From an uncultured Rhodospirillaceae bacterium (GTDB lineage: Bacteria > Pseudomonadota > Alphaproteobacteria > Rhodospirillales > Magnetospirillaceae): 64,000 bases of DNA. The translations under genes and the position numbers were made by a program. The stretch covers positions 1-64,000 of the forward strand of contig CAIULK010000152.1 of assembly GCA_903899885.1 (NCBI GenBank), written 5' to 3'. The notes under the pieces were generated by a model, which did not search any database, was not told the origin of the DNA, and worked only from the letters and a program-made list of their open reading frames with translations. Positions 53,267-62,820 of this stretch are shown piece by piece (the first letter of the stretch is position 1; each line of letters begins with the position of its first letter).

Positions 53267-54751
53267 TTGACGCCGAAAAGAACTTTCCGTGCCGCGCTGC
53301 TGGTGGCGACCGCCTTGGCGGCCGGCTGTGTCGGTCCCGATTACGAACGTCCGGCGGCGCCGGCCGTCACCGCCTATTCGCCCGAGGCGCAGCCCGCCGA
53401 CACCGCCGCCACCGACGTGCCGGGCGGCGAGGCGCAGCATTTCGAAACCGGCCGCGACATTCCCGCCGAATGGTGGGCGTTGTTCGGCTCAGAACCCCTG
53501 ACCGCCCTGGTCAAACAGGCGCTGACCGCCAATCCCAATGTGGTGGCCGCTCAAAAGGCGATGAAGGTCGCCGAGGAAAATGTTGCCGCCCAGCAGGGCT
53601 ATTTTGCCCCGACGATTACCGGCAGCGAAAATTCGGTGCGGAGCAAGGCTTCTCTCACCACGCCGCAAAGTGCCGATTCGTCCTCGTCCTCGCTGGTCTC
53701 GAACCTGCATACCGCCCAATTGTCGATGTCGTACACCCCCGATGTTTGGGGCGCCAACTGGCGGCAGGTCGAAAATCTGGAAGCCCAGACCGAGGCGCAG
53801 AAGTTCCAGCTGGAAGCGGCCTATCTCACGCTGGCCGCGAACGTGGTGGTCGCGGCGGTCAACGAGGCGTCGTTGCGCGGCCAGATCAAGGCGACCGCCG
53901 AGATCATCGCCGTCGAGCGGCAATTGCTGGATATCTTGCGCCGTCAAAACGGCCTGGGACAGATCGCCGCCGCCGACGTGGTGGCCCAGGAAGCCGCCGT
54001 GGCGCAAGCCGAACAAACCTTGCCGCCCCTGCAAAAGCAGCTGGAGCAGCAACGCGACGCGCTGACCGCGCTGTTGGGCCGCTTGCCCAGCGAGGTGACG
54101 GCGGAAACCTTCGATTTGGCGGCCTTACATTTGCCGCAAGACCTGCCGGTCAGCCTGCCCTCGAAACTGGTCGAGCAACGCCCCGACATCCGTCAGGCGG
54201 AAGCCAATCTGCATGCCGCCAGCGCGTTGGTCGGCGTGGCCGTCGCGGCGCGGCTGCCGCTGATCAATCTGACCGCCGACATGGGAAGTGCCGCCAGTTA
54301 CGGCACCGGCAAGGGCGGTCTGTTCACCCCCGGCATGGGATTTTGGACGCTGGCGGGCAGTTTGACCCAGCCGTTGTTCGACGGCGGCACCTTAATGCAC
54401 AAGGAACGGGCGGCACGGGCCGCGCTGGAGCAGGCCGACGCGCAATACCGCGCGGCGGTGATCACCGCCTTCCAGAACGTCGCCGATTCGCTTTCCGCCT
54501 TGCGCCAAGACGCCGAGGCATTGCGCGCGGCGGCGACCACCGAGCAGAAGGCATCGGAAAGTCTGAAGATCACCCAGCGGCAACTGGAATTGGGGGCCAT
54601 CAGCTATCCGATGTTGCTCAACGCGCAGCAGACCGAATTGCAGGCTCGCGTCGCCTTGGTTCAGGCCCAGGCCAACCGCCTTTCGGATACCGCGGCGTTG
54701 TTCCAGGCGTTGGGCGGGGGCTGGTGGAACCGGGCGGCGTCCGCCGAGTAG
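53267..54751 (+). CDS. NodT-type outer-membrane efflux lipoprotein
   Basis: A 494-residue outer-membrane factor. The lipobox LAAGC near residue 23 gives a lipidated Cys, followed by GPDYERP, the usual NodT start. Two OEP repeats form the TolC-like barrel and tunnel (LSMSYTPDVWGANWRQVENL; VEQRPDIRQAEANLHAASAL; LTQPLFDGGTL). The start is TTG 53267 with GGGGGAG about six bases upstream. It completes the RND tripartite system; only two bases separate it from the pump gene stop. Confidence 0.92.
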   Translation: MTPKRTFRAALLVATALAAGCVGPDYERPAAPAVTAYSPEAQPADTAATDVPGGEAQHFETGRDIPAEWWALFGSEPLTALVKQALTANPNVVAAQKAMKVAEENVAAQQGYFAPTITGSENSVRSKASLTTPQSADSSSSSLVSNLHTAQLSMSYTPDVWGANWRQVENLEAQTEAQKFQLEAAYLTLAANVVVAAVNEASLRGQIKATAEIIAVERQLLDILRRQNGLGQIAAADVVAQEAAVAQAEQTLPPLQKQLEQQRDALTALLGRLPSEVTAETFDLAALHLPQDLPVSLPSKLVEQRPDIRQAEANLHAASALVGVAVAARLPLINLTADMGSAASYGTGKGGLFTPGMGFWTLAGSLTQPLFDGGTLMHKERAARAALEQADAQYRAAVITAFQNVADSLSALRQDAEALRAAATTEQKASESLKITQRQLELGAISYPMLLNAQQTELQARVALVQAQANRLSDTAALFQALGGGWWNRAASAE

Positions 54752-54839
54752 GAGGGCAACCGTCGGCTTGCCGATTTATCGGGCGCTCAAAAATGCATCA
54801 TATAAAAACGGCATGAACGTTTCATAAGCATTCCCCCCC

Positions 54840-54868
54840 TTTACAACTTATGAGTCGATCGTCATAAT
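54840..54868 (+). promoter_or_regulatory. predicted promoter of the beta-barrel porin
   Basis: TTTACA (54840-54845) and CATAAT (54863-54868) are exactly 17 bases apart. The implied 5' leader is about 135 bases. It contains a palindrome ATGCGA-A-TCGCAT (54899-54911) and a CCGGC/GCCGG hairpin (54924-54938), possible regulatory structures. Confidence 0.5.
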
Positions 54869-55010
54869 CCCCCGAATTCAGCCGTCGGGGCGATTGGCAT
54901 GCGAATCGCATTGTCCAATTCAACCGGCTCCGTGCCGGACCTTGATGAACCGATTGACCGGGTGCAGCGCGAAAAAGCTGCCGCCGCAGAGCAGACAGGG
55001 GAGTTTTGAT

Positions 55011-56343
55011 ATGAATAGGGACAATCGTACTCAGCCGGCCAGCCGGAAGGGGTTTTTGGCGATGACCGTGGCGGCCGCCGCTTTGTGCGCGCTGGCTGGT
55101 GCCGCGCCCGCGCTGGCCGACGATGCGGCTCCCGCCGCCGACGCTCCCCCGCCGGGCCTTAAGATCTCCGGCATGATCGAGGCCGGTATTTACGGCAACA
55201 CCGCCCAAACGGACAGCGGCGTTAACGGCGGTCAATTGTTCACCGACAAGCACGATCAAGTGGTCCTGAACCAAGCCATGATGACGGCGCAAAAGGACCT
55301 CGATCCCAAGGCCGAAGGCTTCGACTGGGGCTTCAAGCTGCAAGGGTTCTACGGCGCCGACGCCCGTTACACCCACTTCATCGGCCTGTTCGACCACAGC
55401 ACCACGGATCGCAACCAATTCGACATCACCGAGGCCAATCTTCTGGGCCACTTGCCGGTGCTGACCGAGGGCGGTATCGATGTGAAGGTCGGCGGCTATT
55501 CGACCCCGCTGGGCTATGAAGTTATCCAGGCCAGCAGCAATCCGCTGTACTCGCACTCGTACATCTTCAACTACGCCCCTGCCGCTCAAGCACACCGGCG
55601 CGTTGACCACCACCCACGTCAATTCGCTGCTCGACGTGTATATCGGCGCCGATACGGGGATCAACGACACCTTCTCGCAGCGCGGCAATCCCAGCGGCGG
55701 GACCTCGGCGCTGCTCGGCTTCGGGCTGAACAACATGATGGACGGCAAGCTGACCATCCTGGCGCTGAGCCATGTCGGCCCGGCCGACGCGGAATTGCGG
55801 ACCACGCAGCCGAACGGCAGCGCGCTGGGCGCCTCGCACCACGGCAAGTACATCAACGACGTGACCGCCACCTACAAGCCCGACGATGTCTGGACCTGGG
55901 TCACCGAGGTGAACTACACCCGTGACGACCTGCTCAACAATAAGGCCTTCGGCATTGCCCAGTACGGCACCTACGCCGTCAATTCGTGGCTGTCGGTGAC
56001 CGGCCGCGGCGAAATCTTCGCCGATCCGAACAATGCCTATGTCACCAATTTCCGTGGCAACGGCGACTTTGTTGACTCGGAACGTGGCACGACCCAGCAG
56101 TACTCGACTCTGAGCCCGAACACCACGGGCAAGGGCGCCAACTACGTCGCCTTGACCCTCGGCGCCAGCATCAAACTGCCGGACGCGCCCGCTTTGATCG
56201 ATGGCGCGATGCTGCGCCCCGAAATCCGTTGGGACCACACGATGAATGGCGCCAACGCGTTCAACTATGACAACACGGGCGTGGCTCGCGATGCCGGCCA
56301 GCTCAGCATCGGCATGGACATGATCGTGCCGCTGAACTTCTAG
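55011..56343 (+). pseudogene. beta-barrel porin (Bbp2/OmpL-like) with a one-base frameshift
   Basis: From ATG 55011 (GGGGAG upstream) a signal peptide (VAAAALCALAGAAPALA) leads into a Bbp2-type outer-membrane porin (LKISGMIEAGIYGNTAQTDS; GYSTPLGYEVIQASSNPLYS). At the C run 55576-55579 the frame shifts: the first frame continues as NYAPAAQ, while the rest of the protein (LPLKHTGALTTTHV to the C-terminal IVPLNF) is in the next frame. One extra C would restore about 443 residues. It may be a real lesion or a homopolymer sequencing error. The downstream part shows no decay and the terminator is intact. Confidence 0.8.
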
Positions 56344-56362
56344 GACGATCGTTCACGATCAG

Positions 56363-56391
56363 GGCCGGGATCTTCGGATCCCGGCCTTTTT
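56363..56391 (+). terminator. Rho-independent terminator of the beta-barrel porin
   Basis: GGCCGGGATC (56363-56372), TTCG tetraloop, GATCCCGGCC (56377-56386), TTTTT. The last T is also the stop-codon base of the convergent ThiE-like gene. Confidence 0.93.
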
Positions 56392-56996
56392 CATGTCAAA
56401 GCGCCGCCGATCGCGGCCACCCCGGCGGCGCCGCTGGAACGCAGCCGGGCGAGCGTTCGTTGCGTCACGCCGCCCAAGGCGTAAACCGAGCATGTCGCCC
56501 GGCGGGCAAGGATCGCGAAGCGCAGCGGCCCCATCGCCGGTTGGCCGGGATGGCTGGCGGTCGGAAAGACCGGCGAGATCACCGCGCCGTCTAGGTTCAG
56601 CCGATTGGCCACGGCCACCGCCGCCATGGTGTGGCAGGCCGCCGTCAGCCGCCAGCCGCGGGTGCGCGCCCATCCCAGCAGCGGGGCCAAACGGCCCGAG
56701 CGGAGCATTGCCTCGGGCAGATGAACGCCGTTGGCGCGAACCAGGGCGGCCAGGCGGCCGTCGCCCGCCACCAGCAGCAAAAGCCGCCGTTGCCGGGTCA
56801 ATTGCGCGGCCGTGATCGCCAGCCGGCGGCGCTCGGGATGGTGATAGTCACGCAACACCACCGCGCAACCGGCGGGCAGGGTGCGGGCAAGCTGGTCGGC
56901 TTCGACGCCGCGCGTCCCATCGCTCATCGCCAGCAGCGGCGGTGTGCCGGGCCGACGGGCCGGATTGAGGCGCCGCGCGCGGTCTGCTAGGGTCAT
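56391..56996 (-). CDS. ThiE/TenI-like thiamine phosphate synthase family protein
   Basis: A 201-residue TIM-barrel protein of the thiamine-phosphate synthase/TenI superfamily: LLLLVAGDGRLAALVRANGVHLPE, then AACHTMAAVAVANRLNLDGA, then SPVFPTASHPGQPAMGPLRF, and the terminal GGVTQRTLARLRSSGAAGVAAIGG. The pyrophosphate-binding details differ from true ThiE (SPVFPTASHPG replaces GP.FPT.TK), so it may be TenI-like. No other thi genes are near. It is divergent from yggS. Confidence 0.75.
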   Translation of the reverse strand: MTLADRARRLNPARRPGTPPLLAMSDGTRGVEADQLARTLPAGCAVVLRDYHHPERRRLAITAAQLTRQRRLLLLVAGDGRLAALVRANGVHLPEAMLRSGRLAPLLGWARTRGWRLTAACHTMAAVAVANRLNLDGAVISPVFPTASHPGQPAMGPLRFAILARRATCSVYALGGVTQRTLARLRSSGAAGVAAIGGALT

Positions 56997-57026
56997 TCGC
57001 ACGAATCCAAAGGGAGTTACCGTTTC

Positions 57027-57689
57027 TTGTCCGATATCGCCGCGTCCTTGTCCACGATCAAGGCCCGTATTGCCGCCGCCGCCGCCGCCTCGGGCCGCTC
57101 GCCCGACGCGGTGGCGCTGGTCGCGGTCGGAAAGACCCACGGGGCCGACGCGATGCGCGCCGCGTTGCTGGCCGGGCAACGGGTGTTCGGCGAGAACCGG
57201 GTGCAGGAGGCCAAGGCCAAATGGCCGGATTTGCGGGCCGAATTCCCGGATCTGCGCCTGCATCTGATCGGGCCGTTGCAGACCAACAAGGTGCGCGAGG
57301 CGCTGGCGCTGTTCGACGTCATCGAAACCGTCGATCGTCCGAAATTGGCCCGCGTTCTCGCGGGCGAAATGGCCCGCGCCGATATCTGGCCGGACTGTCT
57401 GATCGAGGTCAATATCGGCGCCGAGCCGCAAAAGGCCGGGGTGCTGCCCGACCAGGCCGATCGCCTGATCACCTTTTGCCGCGATGAATTGGGGCTGCGA
57501 ATCAAGGGGGTGATGGCGATACCCCCGGCGGACCGGGACCCCCAGCCCTATTTCCGCCAACTGGCCGAGATCGCCGCCCGCAACGGTTTGTCCGTGGTCA
57601 GCATGGGAATGAGCGGTGATTTCGAGACCGCCATCGCCTGCGGCGCCACCCAGGTCCGGGTCGGCAGCGCGATTTTCGGAAGTCGCTAG
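57027..57689 (+). CDS. YggS-family PLP homeostasis protein
   Basis: A 220-residue fold-type III PLP-binding protein. The PLP lysine lies in LVAVGKTHGADAMRAALLAG. Other marks are FGENRVQEAKAKWPDL, LHLIGPLQTNKVREAL, SMGMSGDFETAIACGATQVR and VGSAIFG. The start is TTG 57027 with AGGGAG about 10 bases upstream. It controls pyridoxal phosphate balance. Its stop overlaps the convergent wecB stop by four bases. Confidence 0.92.
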   Translation: MSDIAASLSTIKARIAAAAAASGRSPDAVALVAVGKTHGADAMRAALLAGQRVFGENRVQEAKAKWPDLRAEFPDLRLHLIGPLQTNKVREALALFDVIETVDRPKLARVLAGEMARADIWPDCLIEVNIGAEPQKAGVLPDQADRLITFCRDELGLRIKGVMAIPPADRDPQPYFRQLAEIAARNGLSVVSMGMSGDFETAIACGATQVRVGSAIFGSR

Positions 57690-58765
57690 AGTTTTTCCGC
57701 CAACACCGCCGCGATGCGTTCGCCCGCCGATCCATCCCAGAATTCCGGGATGCGGCCACGTTTGCCGCCGGTGGCCAGAATCTCGTCGAAGGCCGCGCGG
57801 ATCAAGGCCGGGTCGGTGCCGACCAGGGTGTTGGTCCCCTCGGTGATGGTGATCGGGCGTTCGGTATTGTCGCGCACGGTCAGGCAGGGGACGCCCAGCG
57901 CGGTGGTTTCCTCCTGCAACCCGCCGGAATCGGTGACCACCAGCCGCGCGCCCCGCATCAACCCCAGCATTTCCAGATAGCCGACCGGGGCCAGGGTGAC
58001 GAAACGCTCCAGCCCCAGGCCCGCCGCCTCAATGCGCGCCCGCGTGCGCGGATGCAAGGGCAGCACCACGGGAACCCGTTCGGCGATCTCGGTCAAACAG
58101 CCCAGCAGGCGGGCGAGAACCGCCGGATCATCGACGTTCGAGGGGCGATGCAAGGTGACCAAGCAGTACCCCTCGGCCAATCCCGACGCCGCCAGGGTTC
58201 GCGCCGCCGGAACCGCGCGCGCGGCATTGGCCAAAAGGGTGTCGATCATCACGTTGCCGACGAAGAACACGCGGGCCGGATCGATGCCCTCGGCGGCCAG
58301 ATTGGCCGCCGCCGCCCGCTCGGTGGTGAAGAGGTAATCCGACAATTGGTCGGTCAGAATCCGGTTGATTTCCTCGGGCATCGAACGGTCGCGGCTGCGC
58401 AGCCCCGCCTCGACATGGATGACCGGAATGCCCATTTTCGCCGCGACCAGGGCGCAGGCGATGGTCGAATTGACGTCGCCGACCACCAGCACGCCCTCGG
58501 GCCGCCGGTCCAGCAGCACCGGTTCGAAGCGCAGCATGATGTCGGCGGTCTGGCGGGCGTGGCTGCCCGATCCGACCTCGAGATTTATATCGGGGTGGGG
58601 CAGGCCTAGATCCTCGAAGAAGCGGTCGTTCATCGCCGCGTCGTAATGCTGACCGGTATGGACCAGCGGCGCCGCAAGGCCATGCCGCTTGAGCCCGGCG
58701 ATCACCGGGCCGATCTTCATGAAATTGGGTCGCGCGCCGACCACGCACAGTACGCTCTTGCTCAT
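57686..58765 (-). CDS. wecB: UDP-N-acetylglucosamine 2-epimerase (non-hydrolysing)
   Basis: A 359-residue GT-B-fold epimerase making UDP-ManNAc for surface polysaccharide. Signatures: VVGARPNFMKIGPVIAGLKR, PLVHTGQHYDAAMNDRFFED, IPVIHVEAGLRSRDRSMPEE, VVTDSGGLQEETTALGVPCL. It stands alone; no other polysaccharide genes are adjacent. It is divergent from rsmB. Confidence 0.95.
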   Translation of the reverse strand: MSKSVLCVVGARPNFMKIGPVIAGLKRHGLAAPLVHTGQHYDAAMNDRFFEDLGLPHPDINLEVGSGSHARQTADIMLRFEPVLLDRRPEGVLVVGDVNSTIACALVAAKMGIPVIHVEAGLRSRDRSMPEEINRILTDQLSDYLFTTERAAAANLAAEGIDPARVFFVGNVMIDTLLANAARAVPAARTLAASGLAEGYCLVTLHRPSNVDDPAVLARLLGCLTEIAERVPVVLPLHPRTRARIEAAGLGLERFVTLAPVGYLEMLGLMRGARLVVTDSGGLQEETTALGVPCLTVRDNTERPITITEGTNTLVGTDPALIRAAFDEILATGGKRGRIPEFWDGSAGERIAAVLAEKL

Positions 58766-58824
58766 GGATTGTTGTTACCAGAAGCCAAGTCCTTTCGAAA
58801 CGGCGAAAAATCGGCTATGGCTCC

Positions 58825-60129
58825 GTGATGAAAAAACAAGCCGATGCTCGCGAAATCGCGCTGGACCGCCTGGATTCTGTCCTCGGCCAACGCCGTTCCC
58901 TCGACGACGAGTCGTGGAGCCCCTTGGAAGGGCGCGACCGCGCCTTCGCCCGCCAATTGGTGGCCACCACGCTGCGCCGGTTGGGCCAGATCGACGCCTG
59001 CATTGCCGCCTGCGTTCAGCAAACACCGAAAACCCTGCGGGTCCGCAACGCGTTGCGGCTGGGGGCCTGCCAATTGTTGTTCCTGGGCACGCCGCCGCAT
59101 GCCGCGATTTCCACCAGTGTGGCCCTGCTGAAGGGTGGGCCGTTGACGGGCTTCACCGGCCTTGTCAACGCCGTGCTGCGCCGCTTGGACCGCGAGGGTG
59201 CCGATTTGCTGGCCGCGCAAGACGCCGCCGTTCTGAACACCCCGGAATGGATGTGGGAGTCGTGGGTCGCCGCTTGGGGCGAGGACGGGGCGCGCGCCAT
59301 CGCCGCCGCCCACCTGATCGAACCGCCCACCGATTTCTCGGTCAAGGGCGATCCGGCGGCGTGGACCCAGCCGCTGGAGGCCGAATTGCTGCCGACGGGT
59401 TCGCTGCGGCGGCACGGCGCGGCCGACATCGCCGCGCTGCCCGGTTATGCCGAGGGCGCATGGTGGGTTCAAGACGCCGCGGCGGCCCTGCCGGTGTTGT
59501 TGATGGGGGATGTGCGGGGGCAACGGGTCGCCGATTTATGCGCCGCGCCCGGCGGCAAAACCCTGCAACTGGCGGCCGCCGGGGCCCTGGTGACCGCCGT
59601 TGACCGTTCCGATAAACGGCTGGACCGATTGCGCCAGAATCTCGACCGGATGGCCTTGGCCGCCACGGTGATTGCCGCCGATCTTCGCGTTTGGCGGCCG
59701 GAAACACCATTCGATGCCGTTTTGCTGGATGCGCCCTGTTCGGCGACCGGAACCTTGCGCCGCCATCCCGATGGCTTGCATCTGAAAAAGCCGGGCGATG
59801 TGGTGTCGCTGTCGGAAGCCCAAGGCGCTTTGTTGAACGCGGCGGCGGCGATGGTGCGGCCGGGCGGGCTGTTGCTTTATTCCGTCTGTTCGCTGGAGAC
59901 CGTGGAAGGCGAGGACCAAGTTGCCGCCTTTCTGACCCAAGACGGCTCGTTCGTGCGCGAAGCGGTGCGCGCCGAGGAAATCGGCGGCCTCGCCCAGGCG
60001 ATCACGCCCGGGGGCGATCTGCGCACTCTGCCCTGTCATTGGGCCGATCGCGGCGGCCTCGACGGTTTTTTCGCGGCGCGTTTAAGAAAAATCGGCGAAC
60101 CGGTTGCGAGCGCCGCCGGTTTCGGTTAA
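58825..60129 (+). CDS. rsmB: 16S rRNA m5C967 methyltransferase RsmB
   Basis: A 434-residue RNA methyltransferase. A NusB-like N-domain (about 5-135: LEGRDRAFARQLVATTLRRL, GACQLLFLGTPPHAAISTSV) precedes the SAM domain. Motif I is DLCAAPGGKTLQLA. Motif IV DAPCSATGTLRRHPD and motif VI LLYSVCSLETVEGE carry the two conserved cysteines. GTG 58825 or ATG 58828 are both possible starts. tRNA-Ser lies downstream on the same strand. Confidence 0.93.
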   Translation: MMKKQADAREIALDRLDSVLGQRRSLDDESWSPLEGRDRAFARQLVATTLRRLGQIDACIAACVQQTPKTLRVRNALRLGACQLLFLGTPPHAAISTSVALLKGGPLTGFTGLVNAVLRRLDREGADLLAAQDAAVLNTPEWMWESWVAAWGEDGARAIAAAHLIEPPTDFSVKGDPAAWTQPLEAELLPTGSLRRHGAADIAALPGYAEGAWWVQDAAAALPVLLMGDVRGQRVADLCAAPGGKTLQLAAAGALVTAVDRSDKRLDRLRQNLDRMALAATVIAADLRVWRPETPFDAVLLDAPCSATGTLRRHPDGLHLKKPGDVVSLSEAQGALLNAAAAMVRPGGLLLYSVCSLETVEGEDQVAAFLTQDGSFVREAVRAEEIGGLAQAITPGGDLRTLPCHWADRGGLDGFFAARLRKIGEPVASAAGFG

Positions 60130-60172
60130 GTTCCCGCCCTCACCGCAGCCCCAAGGGGCAAAACGCGCCCAA

Positions 60173-60590
<418 letters not shown>

Positions 60591-61292
60591 ATGGCTCAGG
60601 GGCGGGTGATTGTTGTCGAGGACGAGGCGGATTTGCGCGACAGCATTTGCGCCTTTCTGACCTCGTCGGGGTTTGATGCCCACGGTGTGCCCGGGGGGGC
60701 GGATCTGGATGCGTTGTGGCGCCAAGAACCGGCTGATATCCTGGTTCTTGATATCGGATTGCCGGGTGAGGACGGTCTGTCCATCGCCCGGCGGATGCGG
60801 GCGATTTCGAATGTCGGGATCATTATCCTGACGGCGCGCGTCCAAGCCGAGGACCGGGTGTCGGGCATCGAATGCGGGGCCGACAACTATTTGGTCAAGC
60901 CGGTGGTCTTGCGGGAATTGGCGCTAACCGCCGAGCGGTTGATCGAGCGGCTGCGGCGAAACACCGCCGGGCCGGAATTGGAGTGGGTCTTCGATAGCAT
61001 CCGGTGGCGCCTCGTCGCGCCCAACGGAGCCGAGGTGGCCTTGACCTCGGCGGAGTTCCGGTTGCTCAACGCCTTGGCGTTGTCGCCAGGGGCCGCGGTC
61101 GGGTGCGAGGTGATCATGGGGGTTGCCGATAAATCCGCGATGGAAAGCCATCGCCGCAGCCTGGATTCGGTTTTGTCGCGCCTGCGCCGCAAGGTCGAGA
61201 CCGAGTCGGGGCATTCCCTGCCGATCAAATCCGTCCGGTCGGTCGGTTACGCCTTCACGGCGCCGTTGTCACGCGTCGAAGCCGCGGCATGA
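60591..61292 (+). CDS. OmpR-like winged-helix response regulator (unpaired)
   Basis: A 233-residue regulator. The receiver has phosphoacceptor Asp in DILVLDIGLPGEDGLS, the Thr in IIILTARVQAED, and the conserved Lys in NYLVKPVVLRE. The C-terminal winged helix is about residues 130-220 (SAEFRLLNALALSPGAAVGC, HRRSLDSVLSRLRRKVET, VRSVGYAF). No histidine kinase gene is adjacent, so its partner is elsewhere. Confidence 0.9.
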   Translation: MAQGRVIVVEDEADLRDSICAFLTSSGFDAHGVPGGADLDALWRQEPADILVLDIGLPGEDGLSIARRMRAISNVGIIILTARVQAEDRVSGIECGADNYLVKPVVLRELALTAERLIERLRRNTAGPELEWVFDSIRWRLVAPNGAEVALTSAEFRLLNALALSPGAAVGCEVIMGVADKSAMESHRRSLDSVLSRLRRKVETESGHSLPIKSVRSVGYAFTAPLSRVEAAA

Positions 61293-61403
61293 AAACCGGC
61301 CGCGCAAGATTTCGTCAGAAAACGACGGAATTCGTGCGTGGCATAATAATTGAGCCGTCGGTATCGTCGGAACGGCCACACAATTTCTTGGTTCTGGGAA
61401 AAA

Positions 61404-61583
61404 ATGCGACTGTTGGTAGCGTTTTTTAATTGGCTAGCATCGTTTCGAAGCCGGTTTCGGCCGGTCGAGCCGGGCTTTGATTTCGCTGAAACCGCGCGGT
61501 TTGTCGATCGTGTGAAAAAACAGGGCGCGAAGGCGGGTTCCGACCGGAATTCTCAAACCGGGATGCCTTTTTTAACCATCTGA
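61404..61583 (+). CDS. possible small protein
   Basis: A 59-residue frame beginning MRLLVAFFNWLASF, with GGGA five bases upstream of the ATG. It has a hydrophobic N-terminus and a charged remainder. It overlaps the 3' end of the convergent EAL-like gene by 31 bases. No family is recognised and it may be chance. Confidence 0.2.
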   Translation: MRLLVAFFNWLASFRSRFRPVEPGFDFAETARFVDRVKKQGAKAGSDRNSQTGMPFLTI

Positions 61584-62719
61584 TCGACCAGCTTGCCCTG
61601 GACCAAGGCAATCCCCAGCGCACCGGCCAAATTGAAGGCGGCGGTGTCGTCGCAATGCGCCATCACCCAACGGACCTTGGGCGTCGATCCGATGCGGTCG
61701 GCCAAGGCTTTCTTGGTGGCTTCGCTGGCGTGGGCGGCGGTGTCGTCCCAATACAGCTTGGCATAGCCCAGTCCCAGTCCGTTGAGATCCAGATGCGGCA
61801 GGGTTACCGCGTCCAGGGCGTCGAGGCAGAACACGTAGCCGCGCTCGCCCAGGCCTTTGGCGAGGCGTTTATACTCGCCCATATTGCCGATCAGGTCGGC
61901 CTTGTTGATTTCCAGAATAACCCGATTGCGAAGGTCTCCCACCACGGCGTCGAACGCCTCGAACTCGGGCGTCGAGAGGCCGGACAGATTAATGTTCAGG
62001 CTGATCGGGCGCTTGCGCCAAGGTTGGGTCTTCGCCAGCGACCGTAGGACGGCGTAATCCAATTTCTCGGTCAGTTCGTTGAACAGCCCCTTGCGGGCGG
62101 TGACGTTGACGCCGGGGCAGAAGGTTTTCTCCAGGGTCTGGATCGAAATGTAGAATTCGAAGAACGCCACGGCTGGCGGTTTTCCCCGTTCGAGCCGGAA
62201 AACCGGCTGATTGAACAGCAGCGACGAGAGGTCGGCTTCCTGCAAGGCGTTTTCCAAGCGGGCCAGCAGGGCGGCATCGACATGCTGGGCGATCGCGCTC
62301 TGGGGTGTGGCCGCCGCCGGTTTCAACCCGGCCTGGGCTTCCCCGAAGGTCAGGAGGCGCCCGCCCTCGCTTTCCATGTTAAGCAGGGTGATGGGGTTGG
62401 TCCCGCCATAGGCGTTCGGGCCGGTCAGCGCGCATGCGCCCATGGCGCTTTCGGCCGTGCGCAAGACCATGTCGGAGACCGCCTTGCCCGGCTCGCGGAA
62501 CAAGAACACGATGTCGAAGCAGCGCAACAAAAAGACTTCCCCGGGGGGGTGAATCTTGTGGTTGATCTCGTTGAAAGCGCCGATAATCCGGGTCAGCGTC
62601 TCGCGCGTTTTCAAAGGTGTTGGGAATTGTGCCGCGTGAACATGGACCGCCCGGAAACCGGATGGATCATGGGCGATCTGGCGCAGGCGGCCGAAGAAGC
62701 GGTCATTCGGGTCGAGCAT
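61553..62719 (-). CDS. degenerate EAL-domain protein
   Basis: A 388-residue soluble protein. The N-terminal half (about 1-150) is unassigned. The C-terminal part (about 160-385) follows an EAL phosphodiesterase fold: SLNINLSGLSTPEFEAF, RVILEINKADLIGNMGEYKR, then AHCDDTAAFNLAGALGIALV before QGKLV. The catalytic EAL tripeptide is absent (FFEFYIS at that place), and the DDFGTG loop is replaced by CLDALDA. It is therefore probably not an active c-di-GMP hydrolase and may be a binding or scaffold protein. Confidence 0.7.
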   Translation of the reverse strand: MLDPNDRFFGRLRQIAHDPSGFRAVHVHAAQFPTPLKTRETLTRIIGAFNEINHKIHPPGEVFLLRCFDIVFLFREPGKAVSDMVLRTAESAMGACALTGPNAYGGTNPITLLNMESEGGRLLTFGEAQAGLKPAAATPQSAIAQHVDAALLARLENALQEADLSSLLFNQPVFRLERGKPPAVAFFEFYISIQTLEKTFCPGVNVTARKGLFNELTEKLDYAVLRSLAKTQPWRKRPISLNINLSGLSTPEFEAFDAVVGDLRNRVILEINKADLIGNMGEYKRLAKGLGERGYVFCLDALDAVTLPHLDLNGLGLGYAKLYWDDTAAHASEATKKALADRIGSTPKVRWVMAHCDDTAAFNLAGALGIALVQGKLVDQMVKKGIPV

Positions 62720-62820
62720 GGCCAGAATCTGGCATGTCGTACGTCCTTGAACAAGAGGTTGCCGATATATTACGCAGTCACGAAACAGGGTTTTTGGTTA
62801 AGGGTGTTTCAGGAAAAGCG

